64,000 bases of DNA from Corallococcus macrosporus (GTDB taxonomy: Bacteria; Myxococcota; Myxococcia; Myxococcales; Myxococcaceae). Positions 49,980 through 58,927 of this stretch are shown one piece after another. The position numbers and the translations under genes are program-made. The notes under the pieces were generated by a model, which was not told where the DNA came from, did no database searches, and saw nothing but the letters and a program-made list of their open reading frames with translations. Positions within the stretch are counted from its first letter, which is position 1, and each line of letters begins with the position of its first letter. The stretch spans positions 496,001 to 560,000 of the forward strand of contig NZ_JAFIMU010000004.1 in the NCBI RefSeq assembly GCF_017302985.1. The letters are read 5' to 3'.

Positions 49980-51260
49980 CTAGAAACGGGCCTGCATCTG
50001 CAGGGTGAACAGGTTGTCGTGCGGGTCCAATGCCTGGGCCACGGCGTGCGTCGTGGGGATTTCGTAGGTGGCGGACATCTTCAGGTTCTCCCCGAAGTGG
50101 TGCTGGACGACGAAGCCCACGGTGTCGACGGCGTTGTCCGCGCCGGGCAGCTCTCCCGCGGCGAGGTCCGCCTGGCCGTTGTGCGGGTCGAAGGTGTCGT
50201 AGCGGACGGCCACCGCGTCGTTGAGGCCGATGTTCTGCACCAGCAGCAGGTACCAGCCGTGCGCGGGCACATCGAGGTGGGCAGCGTTGTTGGCGGCGCC
50301 GTAGGTGCGGCCCGCGATGAACTCGCCCTTGAGGGAGGTGCCGCCCAGGGGCACCACGTCGAAGTAGGCCTGGAGGTCCGCGCCGATGCGGCTGCGGTCG
50401 TACGCATGGCGGAACGTGTCCGAGGGAAGCCGGCCCAGCGCGTGGCCGTACCAGCCGGAGACGCCGCCCGCGAGCCACTTCAGGTCGAAGCCCAGGTGGG
50501 CGATGACGTCCTTCTCCTTGTCGTTGTCCTGGGTGGTGCCGCTGTCGATGCCGGCGCCGTCGAAGACGCCCACGGCCAGCCGCAGGAACTTGTAGCGGGC
50601 GTTCACCTTGGCCCCGCGGTCGCGCTCGCTGGGGAGCATGTTGCGCACCACGCGGCTGCGCTCGGGGAACTCGCGGTCGCTGGAGGACTGGGGGCCTTCG
50701 TAGCCGAAGGGCCACTTCATCTGGCCCAGCGTGACGGACAGCTGCTGCTTCGTGCCGGGGACGAAGAGGGTGGCCTCCGCGTCGCGCAGCGCCACGCCCG
50801 TGGGCACCGCGTCGATTTGAAGCATGAACTGCGTCAGGTCGGTGGTGTACGTGGCCTTCAAGCGGCCCCGGCGGATGCCGAAGCGGCTGTAGCCGCCCGC
50901 GCCGCTGTCATCCAGGTCCTGCTGGTACTGGTAGCGGCCCTGGACGTAGCCGGAGAAGCGCAGCTTCTTGAGCGCGGACAGGTCGTTCTTCGTCTCCGTG
51001 TTCTGCTCCTCCAGCGCCTCCACGCGGTGCTCGTCCGCCGTCAGCCGCTCGTCGATGGAGGGGGACGCTTCCGGCACGGTGGGCGCGTTGGCGCGCGGAG
51101 GCTGCGGCGCGGCGGGCTGCTGCGGGGCCGTGGCGGAAGGCTCCACGGCCTCGCGCGGCTCGGAGGCCGGCGGCGTGGGGAGGGCTTCCTGGGAGGTGGC
51201 GGCCTGGGCCATGGCGGCGCTGGAGGTCAGCAGGGAGAAGGCGACGAGGAGTGGGCGCAT
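49980..51260 (-). CDS. Phosphate-selective porin (OprO/OprP type)
   Basis: 426 residues: a signal peptide (MRPLLVAFSLLTSSAAMAQA), a Pro/Ala-rich linker to about residue 65, a short coiled coil (HRVEALEEQNTETKNDLSALKKL), then an outer-membrane beta-barrel beginning LRFSGYVQGRYQYQQD and ending in phenylalanine (LQMQARF), as barrel proteins do. Motifs such as FGIRRGRLKATY, GQMKWPFGYE and ERSRVVRNMLPSERDRG are typical of the porin O/P family. It presumably admits phosphate or polyphosphate and heads the pst operon. The coiled coil suggests trimerisation at the periplasmic face. Confidence 0.88.
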   Translation of the reverse strand: MRPLLVAFSLLTSSAAMAQAATSQEALPTPPASEPREAVEPSATAPQQPAAPQPPRANAPTVPEASPSIDERLTADEHRVEALEEQNTETKNDLSALKKLRFSGYVQGRYQYQQDLDDSGAGGYSRFGIRRGRLKATYTTDLTQFMLQIDAVPTGVALRDAEATLFVPGTKQQLSVTLGQMKWPFGYEGPQSSSDREFPERSRVVRNMLPSERDRGAKVNARYKFLRLAVGVFDGAGIDSGTTQDNDKEKDVIAHLGFDLKWLAGGVSGWYGHALGRLPSDTFRHAYDRSRIGADLQAYFDVVPLGGTSLKGEFIAGRTYGAANNAAHLDVPAHGWYLLLVQNIGLNDAVAVRYDTFDPHNGQADLAAGELPGADNAVDTVGFVVQHHFGENLKMSATYEIPTTHAVAQALDPHDNLFTLQMQARF

Positions 51261-51340
51261 AGAAGGTCGGCGGGTGTCTCGGGGGTGTCGAGAACGGGTG
51301 ACGATCTATGGGGCGGATGTGGCTGTTTGACGGCCCTTGC

Positions 51341-51358
51341 GTGACAAATGGGTAACGG
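51341..51358 (-). promoter_or_regulatory. Pho box upstream of the porin-pst operon
   Basis: Read on the minus strand: CCGTTAC-CCAT-TTGTCAC, a 7-4-7 direct repeat with one clear deviation from the PhoB consensus. It lies 81 bases before the porin ATG and just after the phoB-like stop, in the right place to drive porin-pstSCAB-phoU under phosphate limitation. Confidence 0.55.
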
Positions 51359-51374
51359 AGGGAACGGCGCCTGC

Positions 51375-52064
51375 CTACCCGGCCGCCGGGTCCACGATGC
51401 GGTAGCCCACGCCGCGCACCGTCTCCAGCAGGGCGCGCGCGGGGCCCAGCTTGTCGCGCAGGCGCATGACGTGCGTGTCGATGGTGCGCGTCTCCAGCGC
51501 GCTGGACAGGCCCCAGACCTGCTCCAGCAGTTGCTCGCGCGTCTGCACCCGGCCCAGCCGGGCCATGAGGTACTCCAGCAGGCGGAACTCCAGCGCGGTG
51601 AGGGGCGTCTCCTTCTCCTCCACGAAGAAGCGGTGCTGGGTGACGTCCAGGCGCAGGGGGCCCAGCGCCAGGGGCGGCGTGCCCTCCTGGGGCGAGGCCG
51701 AGCGCCGGAGGATGGCCTTGAGCCGCAGCACCAGCTCGCGCACGGAGAAGGGTTTGACGACGTAGTCGTCCGCGCCGACCTCGAAGCCGCGGATGCGGTC
51801 CGCCTCCTCGCTCTTCGCGGTGAGCATGACGATGAGCACGTCACGCAGGCGGGGGTTGGCGCGCAGGTGGCGGCAGACCTCGATGCCGGACAGGTCCGGC
51901 AGCATCAGGTCCAGCAGCACCACGTCCGGGGACTGCTCGCGCGCGGCGGTGAGCGCCGCCTCCCCGGTGAAGGCCACGCGGGTGGTGAAGCCCGCGCCGC
52001 GAAGGTTGAAGTCGATGAGCTCCGCGAGGTCGCGCTCGTCGTCGACGATGAGTACGTGGGACAT
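51375..52064 (-). CDS. PhoB-family response regulator (copy next to pst)
   Basis: 229 residues: an N-terminal receiver (IVDDERD, phospho-Asp in LLDLMLPD, Thr in MLTAKS, Lys in VVKPFS) and a C-terminal winged-helix OmpR/PhoB DNA-binding domain (LTALEFRLLEYLMAR, DTHVMRLRDKLG, TVRGVGYRI). The start ATG 52064 begins directly at the receiver. It lies upstream of the porin-pst operon with no kinase gene of its own. It is similar to the PhoB of the phoB-phoR operon at 60297-60977, so it may share PhoR or answer another kinase. A Pho-box-like repeat 50 bases upstream suggests autoregulation. Confidence 0.9.
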   Translation of the reverse strand: MSHVLIVDDERDLAELIDFNLRGAGFTTRVAFTGEAALTAAREQSPDVVLLDLMLPDLSGIEVCRHLRANPRLRDVLIVMLTAKSEEADRIRGFEVGADDYVVKPFSVRELVLRLKAILRRSASPQEGTPPLALGPLRLDVTQHRFFVEEKETPLTALEFRLLEYLMARLGRVQTREQLLEQVWGLSSALETRTIDTHVMRLRDKLGPARALLETVRGVGYRIVDPAAG

Positions 52065-52113
52065 GGCGGGCACGTACTGTGCGCGCATCGCTTCGCGCGT
52101 ACGTGACGCGCCG

Positions 52114-52131
52114 GCAACAAGTGCGTTACGG
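52114..52131 (-). promoter_or_regulatory. Pho-box-like repeat upstream of the pst-linked phoB copy
   Basis: Read on the minus strand: CCGTAAC-GCAC-TTGTTGC. Same 7-4-7 spacing and first half as the boxes at 51341 and 49122, with two changes in the second half. It overlaps the end of the sixA-like gene. Confidence 0.35.
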
Positions 52132-52605
52132 GCGCCGCAGGGAGCGCCCCGGGGCCGCCATCCACTGCAGGGCGAACTCGCGTCCCTCCTGCCGCAGGGC
52201 GACGGCGCAGCCCTTGCGCAGCTTGTCCGGCAGGGCATGGCCCAGCGCGAGCGCGGCGGCGCGCTCCAGGGAGGGGTTGTGTCCCACCAGCGCCCAGCCC
52301 GGCCCCACGTCGCGCGCCAGCTTCAGCACGTGGCGGGCCGCGCCCTTCATGGGGACGAGCGCGGGGTGCACCTCCACATGGGACAGCCCGAGCGCGTCCG
52401 CGAGCAGCTCCGCGGTCTGCACCGCGCGCACCAGGGGGCTGGTGATGATGCCCATGAGGGGCGTCAGGCGCGTGAGCTTCTTCGCGTGCTGACGGAAGGC
52501 GGCGCGGCCCTGGGGCGTGAGGGCGCGGGCCTCGTCGCCCAGGGCGTTGGAGTCCTCGGCCACGGCGTGGCGCACGAGGAGGAGGGGCAGGTCGCGGTCG
52601 GCCAT
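52126..52605 (-). CDS. sixA: SixA-type phosphohistidine phosphatase
   Basis: 159-residue histidine phosphatase. The catalytic RHG-type motif appears as LLVRHAVAED (residues 9-18); a second Arg lies in SPLVRAVQTA, and the late His in LVGHNPSLE completes the pocket. SixA proteins dephosphorylate histidine-phosphotransfer domains or the PTS phosphotransfer protein NPr. Placement just before a PhoB-type regulator hints at a signalling role, but this is only context. Confidence 0.85.
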   Translation of the reverse strand: MADRDLPLLLVRHAVAEDSNALGDEARALTPQGRAAFRQHAKKLTRLTPLMGIITSPLVRAVQTAELLADALGLSHVEVHPALVPMKGAARHVLKLARDVGPGWALVGHNPSLERAAALALGHALPDKLRKGCAVALRQEGREFALQWMAAPGRSLRRP

Positions 52606-52670
52606 GGGCGGGCGTTGTAGTGCGTTTCGCGCCCGCGTGGATGTGACGAACCGGTGGACTGCCGTGTGGC

Positions 52671-53117
52671 TTACTCCACGCCGCCCAGGAGGAAGGCGAG
52701 CAGCAGCAGCGCGAGCACGCTGGTGGTGATGGCCGCGAAGGTGCGGTCCTTCTGCGCGCGGAAGATGCCCAGCGACAGGGCCACGCGCAGCACGGGCACG
52801 GTGATCATCACCAGCAGGCCCGCCATCACGAAGGACTGGCCGCGCACGGCCAGGACGCCCTCGAAGACGTCCGGCAGCCGGTGCGGCGCGGAGTCCGGTG
52901 CGGTGAGGCGCTGGAGCGCGTCCGGCGAAGAGAAGTAGTCCGGGTGGCGGAAGAACGTCATCACCATGCCGCAGGTGACCAGCGACAGGCTCAGCAGCAC
53001 GCCCCCGCGCAGGAGCTGGCTGATGAGCAGCTCCGGCGTGAGTGGGATCACCTCCGGGGTCGCGGTGGTGGCGGCGGTCTCCCCGGGAGACGGAGGTTCG
53101 GAGGACTCTGTGCTCAT
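52671..53117 (-). CDS. DUF1634-like membrane protein
   Basis: 148 residues with a Ser/Pro/Thr-rich N-terminus and three membrane helices (about 35-57, 90-112, 122-144). It is translationally coupled to the TauE/SafE gene (ATGA overlap). DUF1634 proteins are regularly encoded beside TauE/SafE exporters, so it is probably an accessory subunit. The frame extends far upstream over the exporter gene, but the ATG at 53117 is the one in the overlap. Confidence 0.8.
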   Translation of the reverse strand: MSTESSEPPSPGETAATTATPEVIPLTPELLISQLLRGGVLLSLSLVTCGMVMTFFRHPDYFSSPDALQRLTAPDSAPHRLPDVFEGVLAVRGQSFVMAGLLVMITVPVLRVALSLGIFRAQKDRTFAAITTSVLALLLLAFLLGGVE

Positions 53118-53977
53118 CCGTGGATCCCCTTCGACAGCATCTCGTACGACACCCAGAGCAGGACGGCGACGAAGAGCCTGCGCAGCGAACCGCTCTTGAG
53201 CTTCGTCAGGTAGCGCGAGCCCGCGAACGCGCCCAGCGTGACGCCCACGCAGACGGGGCCGGCGATGAACGGGTCGATGTCGCCTCTCGCGAAGTAGATG
53301 CCCGCGCTGGCCGCCGCCGTGACGCCAATCATGAAGTTGCTGGTGGCGGTGGAAACCTTGATGGGCAGCCCCATCGCCAGGTCCATGGCCGGCACCTTCA
53401 GCGCGCCGGAGCCGATGCCCAGGAGGCCGCTCACCGTGCCCGCGATGTACATGAGCCCCAGGCCCACGAGCGGACGGTGCACGCGGTACGTCACCTCGCC
53501 GCCGGTGGACACGTCGTAGTAGCTGCCGTGCAGGCCCAGCCGGTCCGCGAGCGCGTCCGGCGGCGGCTCCTTCCGGGGGCTGTCGTCCTCGCGCAGCTTG
53601 CGCAGCATCGCGAGCGCCGAGTAGGCCATCACCGCGCCGAAGAGGAAGTACAGCGCGCGGCCTCCCACCATGCCCGCGAGCATCGCGCCCGTGACGGCGC
53701 CCGCCACGGTGGCCACCTCCAGGAACATGGCGACGCGCATGTTGGCCAGGCCGTCGCGCACGTATGCCGCCGCCGCGCCGCTGGACGTGGCGATGACGGA
53801 CACGATGGAGGCCCCCACCGCGTAGCGGATGTCCACCTTGAGCACGAGCGTGAGGACGGGGATGAGGATGAGGCCACCGCCCAGGCCCAGCAGTGAGCCC
53901 AGCAGGCCCGCACCGATGGAGACGCACAGCACGATGGCGACGAAGTTGAACGGAGTGGCGTCCAAGACGGCGGCCAT
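53114..53977 (-). CDS. TauE/SafE-family anion exporter
   Basis: 287 residues, eight predicted membrane segments in two repeats. The first has GLLGSLLGLGGGLILIPVL, the second GTVSGLLGIGSGALKVPAM, the paired Gly-rich motifs of the TauE/SafE family. A cytoplasmic loop of about 50 residues (MLRKLREDDSPRKE...) separates the halves. Members export sulfite, sulfoacetate or related organosulfur anions. The substrate here is unknown; the coupled DUF1634-like gene is its likely partner. Confidence 0.9.
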   Translation of the reverse strand: MAAVLDATPFNFVAIVLCVSIGAGLLGSLLGLGGGLILIPVLTLVLKVDIRYAVGASIVSVIATSSGAAAAYVRDGLANMRVAMFLEVATVAGAVTGAMLAGMVGGRALYFLFGAVMAYSALAMLRKLREDDSPRKEPPPDALADRLGLHGSYYDVSTGGEVTYRVHRPLVGLGLMYIAGTVSGLLGIGSGALKVPAMDLAMGLPIKVSTATSNFMIGVTAAASAGIYFARGDIDPFIAGPVCVGVTLGAFAGSRYLTKLKSGSLRRLFVAVLLWVSYEMLSKGIHG

Positions 53978-54073
53978 CTTCCTCCCCGTACTCCCGCATG
54001 CAAGCGCTTCACGCGGAGCCCGTCTGGTTGCACGCCCCAGCCCATTCCCGGAGTGTGACGCGCCGGTGGACCC

Positions 54074-54310
54074 CTAGCGTTGCCGGGGCGTGTCGGAGGG
54101 CTGCGTGTCAGGGGGTTGGGGCATGGGCCAACCCTGGAAGAGCGGCCAACCCCGGTACGGATTGCCCCGGGAGGGCTCCTCGGCGGGTTCGGGTGTCTCC
54201 GAAGGCCGGCCGGGGTGCGGTGGCGTGCGCAGCAGCACCCACGTCAGCACGAGGCACAGCAGGCTCATCGCGACGATGCTCCACGCGCGCGTGCGGGGCT
54301 CCAGCTCCAT
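54074..54310 (-). CDS. Small single-span membrane protein
   Basis: 78 residues with one hydrophobic helix (WSIVAMSLLCLVLTWVLL, about residues 10-27) and a Pro-rich polar tail with two GW dipeptides. Its ATG directly abuts the TAG stop of the ClC gene (TAGATG), implying translational coupling. No family is recognised. It may be an accessory peptide of the channel. Confidence 0.6.
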   Translation of the reverse strand: MELEPRTRAWSIVAMSLLCLVLTWVLLRTPPHPGRPSETPEPAEEPSRGNPYRGWPLFQGWPMPQPPDTQPSDTPRQR

Positions 54311-56086
54311 CTAGAAGCGCCCCCGCTTGAGCAGCTCCCCCTTGGAGAGGGACCCCAGCAGTTGCCGGCGTCCGTCCACCACGGGCAGCCGCTCCAGCGA
54401 CGTGTGACCGAACCGCGCGGCCACCTCCGCCAGCGACAGGTCCGGGGTGATGGGCTGCACGCCGGTGTCCATCACGTCCGCGGCCACGGTGGCCTTGAGC
54501 AGCGAGTGGTCCGGCAGGTGGCCCTTGAGTGCTTCCAGGGTGATGACGCCCAGCAGGCGCCCCTCCGCGTCGGTGACATAGAGGTCCGCGCCCGCGGGCT
54601 GCTCCAGGAGGAGCACCACCACCTCATCGAAGGTGGCGGAGGGCGGCACCCGCTGCGTCGCGGGGGACAGCAGCGAGCGCACGCCTTCCTCCCGCAGCCA
54701 GTGCGGCACGGAAGCCGGCACGCGCACGTCGCGCTTCACGAGCACGGACGTGTAGAGCGACTCCGGCTCCAGCCGGCGGCTGACGACGGCGGCCACCACC
54801 GCGGCGAGCATCAGCGGGAGGATGAGGTCGTAGTCGCCGGTCATCTCGAAGATCATCAGCACCGCGGACACGGACGCATGCGTGGTGCCCGCCAGCACCG
54901 CGCCCATGCCGAGCAGCGCGTACGCGCCGCTGGGCGCCGCGCCGCCCGGAAGCGCCCGCTCCACCAGCATCCCGAACGCGCCGCCCAGCAGCGCGCCGAA
55001 GAACAGGGACGGGGTGAAGAGCCCGCCCGGCACTCCCGCGCCCGCGCACAGCGACGTCACCGCCAGCTTGGCCAGGGGCAGGATGAGCAGCAGCGCGAGG
55101 GGCAGCGTCCCGTGCAGCGCCATGTTCACGGAGTCGTAGCCGTTGCCCATGAGGTACGGCCCGGCGATGGCGGTGAGGCCCACCACGGTCATCGCGACCA
55201 GCGGCATGAACGGCGTGAGCCACGACGGCAGCTTGTCCAGCAGGTCCGAGGTGAGGTTGATGCCGCGCACGTAGAGCGCGGAGGCGCCGCCCACGAGCAC
55301 GCCCAGGAGGAGCGCAAGCACCAGCTCCCGCGGGTGGGTGAGGGCGTAGTGAGGGATGACGTAGCTGGGGTGGTCCGCGATGAGCGTGCGCGACACGAGC
55401 GTCGCCACCACGCACGACACGACGATGGGGCCGAAGAGCTCCAGCGCGAAGCTGCCCAGCAGCACCTCCAGTCCGAAGAGGGCCGCGCCGATGGGGACGT
55501 TGTACGCGGACGCGATGCCCGCTGAAGCGCCACACGCCACCAGCACGCGCGCCTGTCCCGGCCCCAGCCGCAGCCACCCGGACAGCGCGGAGCCACTGGC
55601 CGCGCCCGTCTGGAGGAGCGCGCCTTCGCGGCCCAGCGGTGCGCCCAGCGCCACCGCGAGGATGGACACGAAGCCGCGCAGCAGCGCGCGAGGGAAGGGC
55701 AGCCGGCCGGACTTCACCCAGATGGACTCGATGATGCCCGCGGTACCGTGGCCGCGCAGGGGCTGGCCCACGACCAGTGACACCAGCGTCACCAGCGCGC
55801 CGCCGAGCACTGGCACGAGGAACCGGCGCCAGCCCGGCGACGCGAGCGCGCCCTCCAGGAAGTGCTCCGTGTTGGTCTGCCAGAACAGGTGCTGGGTGAA
55901 GCGCAGCACGGCGAGCAGCGCCACCGCGCCCAACCCCGAGATGAGCCCCACGCCCACCACCAGCACCCAGAACCGCCGCTCCTGTCCCAGCAGGCCCCGC
56001 AGGATTCTCCGCAACCAGGGCGAGGGCTCCCCCGTCCTCAGGTCGGGGTGGACTGCGCCGGCTGCGGGTTCGGGCATGGCCTCCAC
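54311..56086 (-). CDS. ClC-family chloride channel/transporter with C-terminal CBS pair
   Basis: 591 residues: a ClC membrane domain (about 30-440) and two CBS domains (about 465-585; VLLLEQPAGADLYVTDAEGRLLGVITLE and MDTGVQPITPDLSLAEVA...). The gating glutamate is present in LGREGALLQTG, and GGLFTPSLFFGA matches the GxFxP motif. Two hallmark motifs deviate: GHGTAGI replaces GSGIPE, and GREGA replaces GREGP. Whether it is a channel or a proton-coupled exchanger cannot be told. It is followed without a gap by the small membrane protein gene. Confidence 0.88.
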   Translation of the reverse strand: MEAMPEPAAGAVHPDLRTGEPSPWLRRILRGLLGQERRFWVLVVGVGLISGLGAVALLAVLRFTQHLFWQTNTEHFLEGALASPGWRRFLVPVLGGALVTLVSLVVGQPLRGHGTAGIIESIWVKSGRLPFPRALLRGFVSILAVALGAPLGREGALLQTGAASGSALSGWLRLGPGQARVLVACGASAGIASAYNVPIGAALFGLEVLLGSFALELFGPIVVSCVVATLVSRTLIADHPSYVIPHYALTHPRELVLALLLGVLVGGASALYVRGINLTSDLLDKLPSWLTPFMPLVAMTVVGLTAIAGPYLMGNGYDSVNMALHGTLPLALLLILPLAKLAVTSLCAGAGVPGGLFTPSLFFGALLGGAFGMLVERALPGGAAPSGAYALLGMGAVLAGTTHASVSAVLMIFEMTGDYDLILPLMLAAVVAAVVSRRLEPESLYTSVLVKRDVRVPASVPHWLREEGVRSLLSPATQRVPPSATFDEVVVLLLEQPAGADLYVTDAEGRLLGVITLEALKGHLPDHSLLKATVAADVMDTGVQPITPDLSLAEVAARFGHTSLERLPVVDGRRQLLGSLSKGELLKRGRF

Positions 56087-56178
56087 ACCTGTCCAATGTA
56101 CGGAGCCGGGAAGGGCCTTCCCGCGACCGCACGCTATTTCCCCAAGGTGCCCGCTCGGCCGCCTGCCCTTCAGCCGGG

Positions 56179-57774
56179 CTACTTGCCTGCTGGAGTCCTG
56201 GTCTCCTTCCCCTGCGTGCTCTTCGCGGGCTGGCGCACGCCGGAATCACGGGGTGGGGTGTTCACGGGAGCCTGGCCCGCGGGTTCACCCGTGAGGCCCA
56301 GGTGGATGCCGGGCGGTGGAGGGTTCTTCAGCACGGACTCCGTCCGGGTCGCGGGCTCGGTGGCTCCAGGCGCGAAGCGGTCCGCCAGCTCGGCCGCGGC
56401 GTCGCTCAGGTCGCGGTGCGCGACGATGGTGCGCTCCAGCGTCTTGCCCAGCCGGGCGGACGTGTCGAAGGTCTGCCGGGAGTCATCCGAGCCCGGCAGC
56501 GAGTCCTGGTACGAGAACGCGAGCGTCGCGTCCCGTCGCAGCGCATCCAGCAGCCGGGCCAACTGCTGTTGCAGCTCCGCGTCCTGCTCCGCGCGCGGGC
56601 GCTCCAGGAGGCCGCGCTCACCCCCGAACCAGACGCGCCCCACCTTCCCGAAGCCCTCGTCCGTGGAAGGGGCGGGCAAATCCTCCATCACGATGAGCGG
56701 GTGCACGCGGCGCGGGAAGTCCTGTTCATACAGCGCGAAGAGCAGGGTGCCGTCCGCGCGCGGGAACACCGCCGCGGTGCGCGAGCCGAAGGGGAAGAAG
56801 GGCGTGGCGGACACCTCCGCGCGCTTCGCCACGCGGGCCCGGGCCAGCGCGTCCAGCGGCGTCGTGCCCTCCATCGGGCGCTTGGGCGTGCGGCGCAGGT
56901 TGTTCATCAGGTCGCGCGCCTGATCAATGCCCACCACCACGTTGAGCGCGCTGCCTCGCGAGTAGCCCGCGTGGTAGACGCCCACCAGCTCGAACTCGCC
57001 CGTCTTGCAGGAGATGGCGAGCACGGGCGACCCCGAGTTGCCCTGCGACAGGAGCGCGTCGATGACGAAGTCGTCGTGGTACCAGTCCTTGTACTCGTCG
57101 CGGTCATAGGCGGAGATGACCTTGCCCATGTTGGTGGCGTTGAAGACGCCCAGCGGGAAGCCGCGCACGTCCACCACGTCGCGCTCGCGCACGGCGGCGC
57201 TCTTGCCCACCTTCCACGGCATCATCGTCAGCGGCGCCTTCGACTTGATGACGGCCAGGTCCAGCTGCGGATCCACCACCGCCGTGGACAGCGGGATGTC
57301 GTCGCGGTCGTACTGATCCGCCTCGTTCTCCACGATGCTCAGGCCGTCCTTCACGCGCTTGCAGCCGGAGGGCACGCTGTCCACCGGGTGCGCGTCGCTG
57401 GTGACGTCCGGCCAGTCCACCACGTGCTCGTTGGTGAGCAGCAGCGTCTCCCCGGCCTGCTGCCGGTACGCGAACGCGGTGCCGTGCGCGGACACCGGCG
57501 TGCGCGTGCGGCGCACGTTGCCCTCCGCGCCATAGGACAGGCACTCGTACACGGCGGTGCTGCGCACGCAGTACGTGTACTTCTTCTGCATCGCCTGCTC
57601 GAAGGCCCGCGCCTTGGGGGACAGCGCGCTGTAGCTGTCCGCGTACTCGCCCTCGCAGTAGGGCGCGGCCGGCGGAGCCTCCACCGCAGGAGGTGGAGGA
57701 GCGGGAGGCGTCTCTGCTCCGGAAGCGGTGAGGGACACCGCCACCACCGACAGTCCGACCATCCACCCGACCAT
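56179..57774 (-). CDS. Secreted trypsin-like serine protease with C-terminal extension
   Basis: 531 residues from ATG 57774, which has GGGAGG five bases upstream and begins a signal peptide (MVGWMVGLSVVAVSLTASGA). The protease domain (about 60-310) has the His of LLTNEHVVD, the Asp of PQLDLAVIKS and the nucleophile in LSQGNSGSPVL, a chymotrypsin/DegP-like triad. A C-terminal part of about 200 residues has no recognised domain and ends in a Pro-rich tail. There is no PDZ domain, unlike DegP. Cysteine pairs suggest disulfides in an exported enzyme. A longer frame up to 57903 is open but lacks this leader context. Confidence 0.85.
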   Translation of the reverse strand: MVGWMVGLSVVAVSLTASGAETPPAPPPPAVEAPPAAPYCEGEYADSYSALSPKARAFEQAMQKKYTYCVRSTAVYECLSYGAEGNVRRTRTPVSAHGTAFAYRQQAGETLLLTNEHVVDWPDVTSDAHPVDSVPSGCKRVKDGLSIVENEADQYDRDDIPLSTAVVDPQLDLAVIKSKAPLTMMPWKVGKSAAVRERDVVDVRGFPLGVFNATNMGKVISAYDRDEYKDWYHDDFVIDALLSQGNSGSPVLAISCKTGEFELVGVYHAGYSRGSALNVVVGIDQARDLMNNLRRTPKRPMEGTTPLDALARARVAKRAEVSATPFFPFGSRTAAVFPRADGTLLFALYEQDFPRRVHPLIVMEDLPAPSTDEGFGKVGRVWFGGERGLLERPRAEQDAELQQQLARLLDALRRDATLAFSYQDSLPGSDDSRQTFDTSARLGKTLERTIVAHRDLSDAAAELADRFAPGATEPATRTESVLKNPPPPGIHLGLTGEPAGQAPVNTPPRDSGVRQPAKSTQGKETRTPAGK

Positions 57775-57884
57775 GGTCCCTCCCGCGTTGTCGCCGCCTG
57801 AGGTGTTGCTAAGGCCCGTCGCGCCCTCGTGCATCCGTGCACACGGGAGGGCAGGCGGATTTCGCGGTGCGAAAAGCCCGCTGT

Positions 57885-57900
57885 CCGTCAGAAGTGACGG
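57885..57900. terminator. Short perfect hairpin in the protease-phosphoesterase gap
   Basis: CCGTCA-GAAG-TGACGG, a 6-bp stem with a GNRA-like tetraloop, lies 61 bases after the phosphoesterase stop in the 186-base gap before the protease gene. It is a weak terminator candidate. Confidence 0.3.
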
Positions 57901-57960
57901 CATGCCTGTCCATTCCCGGACGGGCCTCCCCCACGCGCACGCACCCGGTGGGCGTTCGCC

Positions 57961-58914
57961 TCACCCGTCCAGGTCGTTGAGCGCGTCGGGCGGCAGCGGC
58001 GAGGCGCCCGTCACCGTGCCGTCCATGTCCAGCGGCAGCGTGGACGGGTCGATTTCCGGAGGCGGGTTGTTCTCGAAGGGCGCGGCGAGCGTGGGCCGCG
58101 AGCCCCCCGAGGCCCCCGGAGGCGGACGCAGCACGGGCCCCGGAGGTGGAAGCCCCGAGTGCCGCCGCGCGGCCTCCATCAGGGCGTTGTGGTGGCGGTA
58201 TCTCGCCTCCACGAGCTTGTGGATGAGCAGCGGCCCCCCGGGCACGCGGCGCGCGGTGAGGGCCTGGGTGGCCTTGCGCACCGGGTAGCGCACGCGGCGG
58301 ATCTGCACGCGCCAGCCCTTGGGGGTGAAGGTGAAGACGCCGTAGGCGGGGCGCAGGTCGCCGTCGCGAGGAATCCCCGCGCTGGCCACGTCCGCGATGA
58401 GCATCCGGCCCACGCGCCGCCGGTAGGGGAAGTGCAGGTGCCCGAAGGCGCACGCGGCCGCGTCCAGGTGCGTGAAGAAGCGGCGGATGGCGTGGTCGTC
58501 CAGCGTGGGGTCCAGCGACTCTTCCAGGTTGCGAGGGTTCGCGTGGCAGATGAACAGGTCCTGCCCCTTGCGCGGCGTGTAGCGCAGCGAGAAGGGCATC
58601 TGTCCCAGCTGGTGCAACAGCGCGTCGCCCAGCTGGTCGCGCGTCCAGCGCAGCAGCTCCGTCTTCCAGTGGTCCCGCTCGCGGTACGCACCGCCCAGGT
58701 AGTTGCCGGCGAGGTACGCGTCCGTGTTGCCCATGATGAGCGCGTGGCACTTGCTGAAGAGCAGCTCCACCGTCTCGCGCGGGTGGGCACCGCGCAGCGC
58801 CAGGTCTCCGGCCGCGACGATGTAATCCGGCGCCACCGATTTGGTGATGTCGTCCAGCACGGCCTCGCAGGCCGGAAGGTTTCCGTGAATGTCCGCGAGG
58901 ATGGCGACCCGCAT
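57961..58914 (-). CDS. Metallophosphoesterase of the phoB-phoR operon
   Basis: 317 residues from ATG 58914 (an ATG four codons earlier, 58926, is possible). The calcineurin-like core occupies about residues 1-175: ILADIHGNL (DxH), VAAGDLALRG (GD), IMGNTDAYL (GNxD variant), FICHANPRN and FGHLHFPY (GHxH variant). A basic region and a Pro/Gly-rich C-terminal tail follow. It resembles YfcE/ApaH-like phosphodiesterases. It starts 13 bases after phoR, so it is expressed with the phosphate sensor and may scavenge phosphate from an intracellular ester. Confidence 0.85.
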   Translation of the reverse strand: MRVAILADIHGNLPACEAVLDDITKSVAPDYIVAAGDLALRGAHPRETVELLFSKCHALIMGNTDAYLAGNYLGGAYRERDHWKTELLRWTRDQLGDALLHQLGQMPFSLRYTPRKGQDLFICHANPRNLEESLDPTLDDHAIRRFFTHLDAAACAFGHLHFPYRRRVGRMLIADVASAGIPRDGDLRPAYGVFTFTPKGWRVQIRRVRYPVRKATQALTARRVPGGPLLIHKLVEARYRHHNALMEAARRHSGLPPPGPVLRPPPGASGGSRPTLAAPFENNPPPEIDPSTLPLDMDGTVTGASPLPPDALNDLDG

Positions 58915-58927
58915 GGCCGCCCCCATC

